Source: Bacteroidota bacterium (GTDB lineage Bacteria > Bacteroidota > Bacteroidia > Bacteroidales > JAGONC01). From it: a DNA stretch of 64,000 bases. Positions within the stretch are counted from its first letter, which is position 1. Each line of letters begins with the position of its first letter. The DNA is taken from NCBI GenBank assembly GCA_026391695.1, contig JAPLDP010000078.1, forward strand, positions 1 through 64,000, given 5' to 3'. Shown here in pieces: positions 54,544 through 61,708 of this stretch. The notes under the pieces are model-generated. The model was not told the DNA's origin and ran no database searches. It worked only from the letters and a program-made list of their open reading frames with translations. Both the position numbers and the translations under genes were made by a program.

Positions 54544-56544
54544 ATGGAAATTCAAATCGACAAACGGGTAAACCGGATCATTTTACATTGCTCTGGTCGT
54601 TTAGATGCTGCCAGTGCTCCGGATTTCGAGAAAAAAATTATGACCATTATCAAGGATCAACAGGTGACTACATTCCTTAATTTCTCCGGTGTGGACTATA
54701 TGTCCAGTGCCGGAGTACGATCACTCATCTTTCTCTTTAAGGAAGCAAAAGACATTAAAAAGAACGATGATACGAAAATGGTACCACTGATCCGGCTTAT
54801 AAATCCTTCACCGGCTGTACAGAATATCCTTGATATGATTGGCTTGAAGGAATCGTTGCTGTTGGGAGATATTGGTACAGTGAAATCTGCCTCAATTGTG
54901 ACAGAGGGGGTTTCGTACGAGGATTTGCTTAAGAAGGTACGTACATTTTTCCCTGCCCCAATATCCGATCCGATTCACGATGCATACTTTGTGCAATCTG
55001 TTGCCAAAGGATTAAATGCTATTGATAATCTGAAAGGCAGGCAGCCTTTTCTTGGGACACGAACCAAACTGGAATATGATTCGGTAAGGTCAAGAAAGCT
55101 GTCTGAAAAAATGTCCTCACTTGAAGAAACAATCACCGATATCGCAGATTACATGCAGGGCAATTTCATCTGGGGTCATCCTCACACACAGGAAAATGTC
55201 ATTCCCCCACCTACTATAGCTTCTATCATAGGTCAGCTATTTTGCTCAATCTACAATCCGAATGTCATATGGGATGAATATAGTTACAAGCTGAGCCAGG
55301 CTGAAGTTGAGGTGGCCAGCATATGTGAAGCCCTGGTTGGTTATGATCAGAAGACATCTGTAGGTGTTTTTACCTTCGGGGGTACAGGAACCATTTTATA
55401 CGGTGTGAAATTGGGCATTGAAAAAGCTTCTCCTGGTGTTTTCAGGATAGGCATGCATGAAAAATTGCATATCGTAGCTTCTGAAGCAGCTCATTATGCT
55501 AAGCTCAGCGTACTCGGATGGCTTGGACTCGGCTTGGAGAACCTTGTCACAGTTCCGACCGATAGTGACAACTCTATGGATCTCGTTTCATTGGAAATGA
55601 CTTTGCGTAAAATGCTGGAGAAGGGAGAGAAAATTGCATGCATTATCGCCACAATGGGGACCACAGATGCTTTCGGGATAGATAACCTTGAATACGTCGT
55701 CCACTTGCGCGATAAACTGGTGGACGAATATAAACTTCCATACCGGCCTCATGTTCATGCAGATGCAGTGATCGGCTGGGCATGGGCAGTATTTAATGAT
55801 TATGACTTCGAAGACAATCCCATGGGATTTCCAATGAGAACACTCCGGTCCTTATGGGATACCCATATCAATTTACGTGCTCTTCACCTTGCCGATTCCA
55901 TCGGACTGGATTTTCATAAATCCGGATACGGACCCTATGTGTCAAGCATGTTCATGTGCAAGAACAGTAAGGATCTTGACCTGATCACAAGGGATAACTC
56001 GATTATGCCATATCTGTTTCAATTTGGCAACTATCACCCCGGTGTATTCACTTTAGAGGCATCCCGTTCAGCAGGTTCTGTACTGTCTGCCTTGGCAAAC
56101 CTTAAACTACTAGGTAAGGAAGGATACCGGACTATTATCGGTCACATCGTGACCATGGCTGAAACATTGCGCGCCAGCATTGAAAAAACATCCTATGCTT
56201 GCTTGGTGAATAATTACAACTATGGACCGGTCACCCTTTTCCGGCTTTATCCTGATGGTGTCGATGCAGTGACTGCCTTTCTCGAAGAGACCACGGATCC
56301 CGGCAAAGTGGAGCAGTTGAAAAAAAATGATGATTACAACCGTAGGATTTTTAAAGTTCTTTACCGGCAGATGGAGGAGGGAAATGGCGTTGCCCTGTCA
56401 TACACTGATCGGTCGCGTCTAACTTCATACGGGGAACCAGTATTGGCTTTGAAATCATTCGTCATGTCCCCATTTATTGATGAGTCGGCCATGGATTTTT
56501 TAATGACCTGTCTTGAGAATGCCAGGAAGGAATGCAAATTTTAA
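54544..56544 (+). CDS. STAS domain fused to PLP-dependent group II decarboxylase
   Basis: 666 aa. Residues 1-110 form a STAS (anti-sigma factor antagonist) domain, including the phosphorylation-type motif DYMSSAGVRS with Ser54/Ser55. Residues about 145-660 match group II pyridoxal-phosphate decarboxylases: WGHPHTQENVIPPPT at the entry, the PLP-ring His405 and Asp407 in VHADAVIGW, and the Schiff-base Lys459 in GLDFHKSGYGP. Members decarboxylate glutamate, aspartate, diaminobutyrate or aromatic amino acids; the substrate here is unknown. The fused STAS domain suggests control by a serine kinase/phosphatase partner or targeting. It has its own upstream spacer of about 170 bases and converges on an HMG-CoA-lyase-like gene. 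Confidence 0.85.
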   Translation: MEIQIDKRVNRIILHCSGRLDAASAPDFEKKIMTIIKDQQVTTFLNFSGVDYMSSAGVRSLIFLFKEAKDIKKNDDTKMVPLIRLINPSPAVQNILDMIGLKESLLLGDIGTVKSASIVTEGVSYEDLLKKVRTFFPAPISDPIHDAYFVQSVAKGLNAIDNLKGRQPFLGTRTKLEYDSVRSRKLSEKMSSLEETITDIADYMQGNFIWGHPHTQENVIPPPTIASIIGQLFCSIYNPNVIWDEYSYKLSQAEVEVASICEALVGYDQKTSVGVFTFGGTGTILYGVKLGIEKASPGVFRIGMHEKLHIVASEAAHYAKLSVLGWLGLGLENLVTVPTDSDNSMDLVSLEMTLRKMLEKGEKIACIIATMGTTDAFGIDNLEYVVHLRDKLVDEYKLPYRPHVHADAVIGWAWAVFNDYDFEDNPMGFPMRTLRSLWDTHINLRALHLADSIGLDFHKSGYGPYVSSMFMCKNSKDLDLITRDNSIMPYLFQFGNYHPGVFTLEASRSAGSVLSALANLKLLGKEGYRTIIGHIVTMAETLRASIEKTSYACLVNNYNYGPVTLFRLYPDGVDAVTAFLEETTDPGKVEQLKKNDDYNRRIFKVLYRQMEEGNGVALSYTDRSRLTSYGEPVLALKSFVMSPFIDESAMDFLMTCLENARKECKF

Positions 56545-56555
56545 CTCTATATTAT

Positions 56556-57566
56556 CTATCTTCCTGTTAATGTCTTCGGAATCCTTCCGTTTTTGATAGC
56601 TTCCGACCGCAGCCTCCTTCCGATGATGCGTTCCATCATGCGTCCGATTTCCAGGACTTTATCCACATCAACCTGTGTATCGATACCCATTTCATCCATC
56701 ATCACCACCGTATCCTCTGTTGATATCAGGCCGACAATATTGGGATCATCATAATAATATGCACCAGTGCCTGCCACAGGGTAGCCGTCGATAAAGTTGG
56801 CTGGTTGCCCTCCAATGCCGCCCATGGTACTTTCAAAGTTGGTCATGCCGGCCTGCAACGCTGCCAGCACATTAGCCTGGCCCCAGCCCCGTGTCACATG
56901 GAAGTGGACGATGTGTTTTTCAGGCGTGGGAATGGCGTCGAGCAGCATGGAGTAATATTTATATACCCTGTCGGGCGATGCAGAACCGTCATGATCGGCA
57001 TGTTCCACATCATCGGCACCGATGTCAAACCAGCGTTTTGTAAATTTAATGGCTTTTGACATCTCCGTCGGTCCTTCAATAGGGCAACCCCAGATGGTGC
57101 TGACCGTGCCATTCACTTTTATGCCGGCATCTTTTGCTTTTTTGATCCACTCTTCCGACATCTTCCAGTAATCGGCCAGTTTAAGCCCGGAATTCCGTAT
57201 ATGGTGCGATTCGCTGGTCGACACCATGAGCAAAATGCGGTCGGGGCCAATTCCTTCCTGTTTGAGCTGTATGGCACGCTCAATGGCTTTTTCACGGATC
57301 GTTATGGCAGTGAGAACCACTCCCGGCAGCTTATCCTGGACTTTCTTGTTGGTACGGATGCCCTTCAGCAACGTGTCTGCATCGCGGAATTGCGGCATGC
57401 CCTTCGGATTGCCAAGGTTGGTCACCTCAATGTATTTAAAACCGGCAAGGATGAGTTGTTCCAACACCCACAACTTGGCTTCGGTGGGTATGAATTTCTC
57501 TTCGTGCTGAAAACCGTCGCGTACGGTGATATCGCCTATGGTCACTTTTTTTGGATAGTTCATCAT
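56556..57566 (-). CDS. HMG-CoA lyase-like DRE-TIM protein lacking the catalytic Cys
   Basis: 336 aa TIM-barrel metalloenzyme of the HMGL-like/pyruvate carboxyltransferase family. It keeps the metal/substrate motif TVRDGFQHE and the metal ligands HFHVTRGWG. At the HMG-CoA lyase signature GG-x-GG-C-P it reads GGIGGQPAN, i.e. Gln254 replaces the catalytic Cys (codon at 56805-56807). It is therefore probably not a normal HMG-CoA lyase; a related aldol or Claisen-type lyase acting on another acyl-CoA is an inference. Last gene of the minus-strand cluster, beside acetoacetate-CoA ligase. Confidence 0.82.
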   Translation of the reverse strand: MMNYPKKVTIGDITVRDGFQHEEKFIPTEAKLWVLEQLILAGFKYIEVTNLGNPKGMPQFRDADTLLKGIRTNKKVQDKLPGVVLTAITIREKAIERAIQLKQEGIGPDRILLMVSTSESHHIRNSGLKLADYWKMSEEWIKKAKDAGIKVNGTVSTIWGCPIEGPTEMSKAIKFTKRWFDIGADDVEHADHDGSASPDRVYKYYSMLLDAIPTPEKHIVHFHVTRGWGQANVLAALQAGMTNFESTMGGIGGQPANFIDGYPVAGTGAYYYDDPNIVGLISTEDTVVMMDEMGIDTQVDVDKVLEIGRMMERIIGRRLRSEAIKNGRIPKTLTGR

Positions 57567-57605
57567 ATTGTTTTGTTTTCATGGTGAATGTTTGATATTT
57601 TTAAA

Positions 57606-57627
57606 ACCTCACCCCCGGGGGTGAGGT
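57606..57627. repeat. 22-bp perfect palindrome, cctcaccc family
   Basis: acctcaccccc|gggggtgaggt, overlapping the end of the acetoacetate-CoA ligase stop codon. It shares arms with 42727-42752 and 59599-59610. A terminator or mRNA-processing role between the ligase and the lyase-like gene is possible. Confidence 0.6.
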
Positions 57628-59576
57628 CATCCCGTAATTTTTAAACTTTTGAAGTAATCCAGCACTGCCGGATTTGCTAATGCATCCCTGTTCGGCACAT
57701 CCTCGCCGTGCAATAATTTCTTGACAGCAATCTCCACCTTCTTGCCATTGATAGTATAGGGTACACCGGGTGTTTCCATGATGACCGCCGGCACATGGCG
57801 GGGGCTGCAGCAGCTGCGTATCAGGCTCTTGATCTTTTTTATCAGGTCATCGGTCAGCTCATGATTTTGTCTGAGCTTTACAAACAGGATGACGCGCTCA
57901 TCACCTTGGTACTGTTGCCCGACAACAACGGAGTCCTCAATTTCTTCGATGTTTTCGACCACAGCATATATTTCGGATGTCCCTATCCGCACTCCGCCGG
58001 GATTGAGCGTGGCATCTGATCGTCCATACATCACCACACCTCCGTGGTCGCTCATGCTCATATAGTCTCCATGCCACCATATATTCTTATAAACTGTGAA
58101 ATAGGCATTTTTATATTTTTCGCCTTCGGGATCATTCCAGAAATAAACAGGCATGGAAGGGAATGCTGTTTTGCATACCAGCTCACCTTTCTGATTGCGC
58201 ACCGACTTACCGTTCAGGTCAAAACAATCCACGTCCATACCCAGACCACTGCACTGTATTTCACTGCGATATACGGGTAACATTGGATTGCCGAGCACAA
58301 AGCATGAAATGATATCCGTACCGCCTGAGATGGATGACAGCTGGACATCTTTCTTCCAGTCCCTGTAAATATATTCAAAGCTTTCTTCAGATAGCGGCGA
58401 GCCAGTAGAGGTAATAGTCCTGAGGTGAGGGAATGCAGATATTTCGTTGGGTTTTACGCCTACCGCCTCCAGTGATGCCAGGTATTTGGCGCTGGTGCCG
58501 AAAAGGGTGATCTTCAGCTCATCAGTCATTTTGACAAGAGTGTCGGACGAAGGATGGAACGGATTACCATCATAACAGACAATAGTGGCGCCAATGGCCA
58601 GGCTGCTCACAAACCAGTTCCACATCATCCATCCACAGGTGGTGAAATAAAAAATTATGTCATCTTTTCGGAGGTCACAGTGAAGCATGAGTTCTTTCAG
58701 ATGCTGGACCAGTGTTCCTCCGGCTGAGTGGACAATGCTTTTAGGCAGACCTGTAGTACCCGATGAATACATGATATATAATGGGTGATCAAATGGCAAC
58801 TGGACAAAATCCATCACACCGGCAACGGGTCTGGCAATCTCTTTCCACGTCATGGCATAGGAAGGCAACTTCTTCAGATCAAGGTTTCCGGTGAAATTGA
58901 CCATGACCACATACTTTACAGTTGGCAGCTTATCGAGGATGCCTTTCAGCTTTTCCTGTGAGTCAAACCACTTGCCCGAATATGAATAACCATCAGCGGC
59001 AAAAATGACTTTGGGCTCAATCTGTGTGAAACGATCGAGAACTCCCTTGATGCCGAAATCGGGTGATGACGATGACCAGATGGCGCCAATGGATGCAGTA
59101 GCCAGCATGGCAATGACTGTTTCAGGAATATTAGGCATAAAAGCAGCTACACGATCACCTTTTTTTATGCCCAGACGCTTTAATCCTTCAACAACACGAT
59201 GTGATTCATCATAAAGTTCCTTAAATGTGATACGCCGTTCAATGCCATTTTCTCCCCTGAAGATTATGGCTACGCGGTCGTCACGGAACTGCAGCAGGTT
59301 TTCAGCATAATTCAGCCGTGCTCCCTGGAACCACTTGGCACCAGGCATGCGCTTAGGATCATCCACCACACGGTCAAAAACCTTATCATATTTTATCCCA
59401 CTGTAATACCAGAATTCACCCCAGAACTGCGCCGGATTCTCAATGCTCCACCTGTATAAAGCAGGATAATCGGCGAAATGGTAATTGAACTGACTGTTGA
59501 CATAGGTGATGAACTGATTCATCTGGGAATTCTGAATCCGTTTCTTGTCGGGGATCCATAAGATTTTTTCTTCCAT
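57627..59576 (-). CDS. Acetoacetate-CoA ligase
   Basis: 649 aa ANL-superfamily adenylate-forming enzyme. It has the family N-terminus with FWGEFWYYSGI, the ATP-binding loop YSSGTTGLPKSIVHSAGG, GGTDIISCF, the RSDATLNPGGVRIGTSEIY hinge region and the C-terminal catalytic Lys near NGKKVEIAVKK. The acetoacetyl-CoA synthetase subgroup fits by length and by the RLNYAENLL segment. It activates the acetoacetate produced by HMG-CoA lyase in the next gene upstream, completing leucine breakdown to acetyl-CoA. Confidence 0.92.
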   Translation of the reverse strand: MEEKILWIPDKKRIQNSQMNQFITYVNSQFNYHFADYPALYRWSIENPAQFWGEFWYYSGIKYDKVFDRVVDDPKRMPGAKWFQGARLNYAENLLQFRDDRVAIIFRGENGIERRITFKELYDESHRVVEGLKRLGIKKGDRVAAFMPNIPETVIAMLATASIGAIWSSSSPDFGIKGVLDRFTQIEPKVIFAADGYSYSGKWFDSQEKLKGILDKLPTVKYVVMVNFTGNLDLKKLPSYAMTWKEIARPVAGVMDFVQLPFDHPLYIMYSSGTTGLPKSIVHSAGGTLVQHLKELMLHCDLRKDDIIFYFTTCGWMMWNWFVSSLAIGATIVCYDGNPFHPSSDTLVKMTDELKITLFGTSAKYLASLEAVGVKPNEISAFPHLRTITSTGSPLSEESFEYIYRDWKKDVQLSSISGGTDIISCFVLGNPMLPVYRSEIQCSGLGMDVDCFDLNGKSVRNQKGELVCKTAFPSMPVYFWNDPEGEKYKNAYFTVYKNIWWHGDYMSMSDHGGVVMYGRSDATLNPGGVRIGTSEIYAVVENIEEIEDSVVVGQQYQGDERVILFVKLRQNHELTDDLIKKIKSLIRSCCSPRHVPAVIMETPGVPYTINGKKVEIAVKKLLHGEDVPNRDALANPAVLDYFKSLKITG

Positions 59577-59616
59577 AGATGGTATGAGTTAAGTTATAAC
59601 CTCACCCCTGGTGTCA

Positions 59617-60522
59617 CTACTTCGGTATTCGCTCGACTGAATGAGAGTGGATTGAGGGTGATGTCCCAAGTGCATAAAAAGCAGCCGCTTTTTCGACAGC
59701 CCGAACAAATTCTTTTCTATCAATATCTAAAGAGATATTATTTTTTTCACAATAGTCAATCAATAATGCTGTATCCAGATTCCCGAGCATCTCATAACCT
59801 GTCATCGGGCAACCGCCGAAGCCGCTGATGACCGAATCGAAGTTACGGCATCCGCTGATAAAAGCTGCATCGACTTTTTCAAACCAGTTTGTGTGAGTAG
59901 TATGCAGATGCAGGCCAAAATCGGTCTCAGGAAATTCATTTTTGAGAACCGTAAAAATCTTTGCAATGTTCTCCGTTGTCGCTACTCCGGTGATGTCGGA
60001 TAGGGAAATATGTTCAACACCTGTGCTGATCAATTTATTCGTCCATTTCCACACTATATCGGGACTCCACTTATCGCCGTATGGATTGCCGAAAGCCATC
60101 GTCAGATAGACCACCAGTGTTTTTCCGGATACGACCGACATATCAAGGAATTCATCGATCAGCAGCCTGGCCTTGTCAAAGCCGGAGTTTATATTTAGCT
60201 TCAGGAAGGTTTCCGAGACAGAAAAGGGAAATGACAGATAGGTGATCTGTTCAAACTCACTGGCTTTCTCCGCACCTTTCACATTGCCGATGAGCACCAT
60301 CAGCTTCGTATTTGTGTGAGATAAATCCAGCTTTTGAAGCACCTTTTCCATGTCCCTGAGCTGAGGAATGGCAGAAGGAGAGACAAAGCTGCCGGCATCT
60401 ATCACATCAAAGCCTACATGCAATAGTGCATTCAAATAGTCAATCTTAGCCTGAGTCGAAATAAAATTTTTCAGACCCTGAATCGCATCACGTGGGCTTT
60501 CTGTGATCCTGATCTTTTCCAT
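59617..60522 (-). CDS. Hydroxymethylglutaryl-CoA lyase
   Basis: 301 aa from the ATG at 60522 (MEKIRITESPRDAIQG); an in-frame TTG 4 codons upstream overlaps the previous gene's stop. HMGL motifs: PRDAIQG (catalytic Arg/Asp), HLHTT (metal ligands) and SGFGGCP with the catalytic Cys retained. It splits HMG-CoA into acetyl-CoA and acetoacetate. It lies between acyl-CoA dehydrogenase and acetoacetate-CoA ligase genes, exactly in the leucine pathway context. It contrasts with the Cys-less paralogue at 56556-57566. Confidence 0.9.
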   Translation of the reverse strand: MEKIRITESPRDAIQGLKNFISTQAKIDYLNALLHVGFDVIDAGSFVSPSAIPQLRDMEKVLQKLDLSHTNTKLMVLIGNVKGAEKASEFEQITYLSFPFSVSETFLKLNINSGFDKARLLIDEFLDMSVVSGKTLVVYLTMAFGNPYGDKWSPDIVWKWTNKLISTGVEHISLSDITGVATTENIAKIFTVLKNEFPETDFGLHLHTTHTNWFEKVDAAFISGCRNFDSVISGFGGCPMTGYEMLGNLDTALLIDYCEKNNISLDIDRKEFVRAVEKAAAFYALGTSPSIHSHSVERIPK

Positions 60523-60527
60523 AGATA

Positions 60528-61673
60528 TCAGCAACCGATATAGCGTGAAATGACCAGCCGCTGGATCTCAGATGTGCCTTCGCCTATTTGCAGCAACCGC
60601 TGGTCGCGGTAAAAGCGTTCGATGTCATAGTCTTTCATCAGCCCATAACCACCATGAAGCTGGACAGCTTCAAAGGCAACCTCATTGGCGACTTCCGAGC
60701 AATACAGTTTCGACATAGCTGCCTCTTTGGCAAAGGGTTTGCCATTGTCTTTGAGCCAGCAGGCTTTGTAAAGCAGGTTCCTGGCCAGTTCGATTTTGGT
60801 GGCCATGTCAGCAAGCTTAAACGCATTGACCTGAAAATTGATGATGGGCTGGCCGAACTGTTTTCTATCTTTGGCATACTGCATGGCCATTTCGAAGGCG
60901 CCCTGTGCCAGCCCCAATCCCATGGCGGCAATGGATAGACGGCCACTGTCGAGTGTGCTGAGCATGATCTTTGACCCCTGCCCTCTCTGCCCAAGAATAT
61001 TTTCCTCCTGTACACGGCACTCATCGAAGTAAAGCTCAGCCGTATTTGAAGCTCTCCATAACATCTTCCCATGCATGGTGACTGCCTTGAATCCCGGTGT
61101 GCCCTGCTCAACGATTATACATGTGAATTCTTTCTTACCATCTTTGTCACCTGTGACAGCCTGAACGGTACTTCCAATGGTAATATCTGCGGATGCATTG
61201 GTGATAAATATCTTTGAACCGTTGATGATCCATTCGCCATTTTCCAATCTGGCGATGGTTTTAGTGCCCCTGGAGTCAGAGCCTGCATTGGGTTCGGTAA
61301 GGCCAAAGCCCCAGAGCGCCTCACCTGTGCACAGCCTGGGCAGGTATTTCATTTTTTGTTCCTCACTCCCGTAATTGTAAAGAGGTCCTATACCAAGGGA
61401 GTTATGGGCTGCCAGCGTCGCAGCCTGCGAACTGTCGACCCTTGCGAGCTCTTCCACGGCAATGACGTAAGATAGATAATCCATCCCCTGGCCGCCATAT
61501 TTCTCGGGCAGATACATGCCAAAGAGACCCAGCTCACCGATCTTTTTGGTCAATTCGGGTGAAAACTCAGCTTTCTCATCAAGGTCCTTAGCGACAGGCT
61601 GTACCTCGCGCTCAGCAAAATCACGCACCGTGTCACGGATCATCTTTTGTACGTCGGATAATTCGAAATCCAT
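60528..61673 (-). CDS. Acyl-CoA dehydrogenase (branched-chain context)
   Basis: 381 aa. It has the start MDFELSDVQKMIRDTVRDFA, FGLTEPNAGSDSRG, and QLHGGYGLMKDY. The IGEGTSEIQ segment keeps a Glu at the usual catalytic-base position. True isovaleryl-CoA dehydrogenases carry the base elsewhere and have Gly/Ala there, so a strict isovaleryl assignment is uncertain, although the gene neighbours (biotin carboxyltransferase, crotonase, HMG-CoA lyase) suggest leucine/isovalerate breakdown. Electrons should go to EtfAB. The HMG-CoA lyase gene starts 5 bases after its stop codon. Confidence 0.92.
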   Translation of the reverse strand: MDFELSDVQKMIRDTVRDFAEREVQPVAKDLDEKAEFSPELTKKIGELGLFGMYLPEKYGGQGMDYLSYVIAVEELARVDSSQAATLAAHNSLGIGPLYNYGSEEQKMKYLPRLCTGEALWGFGLTEPNAGSDSRGTKTIARLENGEWIINGSKIFITNASADITIGSTVQAVTGDKDGKKEFTCIIVEQGTPGFKAVTMHGKMLWRASNTAELYFDECRVQEENILGQRGQGSKIMLSTLDSGRLSIAAMGLGLAQGAFEMAMQYAKDRKQFGQPIINFQVNAFKLADMATKIELARNLLYKACWLKDNGKPFAKEAAMSKLYCSEVANEVAFEAVQLHGGYGLMKDYDIERFYRDQRLLQIGEGTSEIQRLVISRYIGC

Positions 61674-61708
61674 AGTTGTAAAGGAATTTGGGTTATTTTC
61701 TTGAATAC

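Noticed and set aside
60528-61673. Firm assignment of the second acyl-CoA dehydrogenase as isovaleryl-CoA dehydrogenase.
   Set aside because: It has Glu at the standard catalytic position (IGEGTSE), where isovaleryl-CoA dehydrogenase has Gly/Ala. The neighbourhood supports the pathway but the residue does not.
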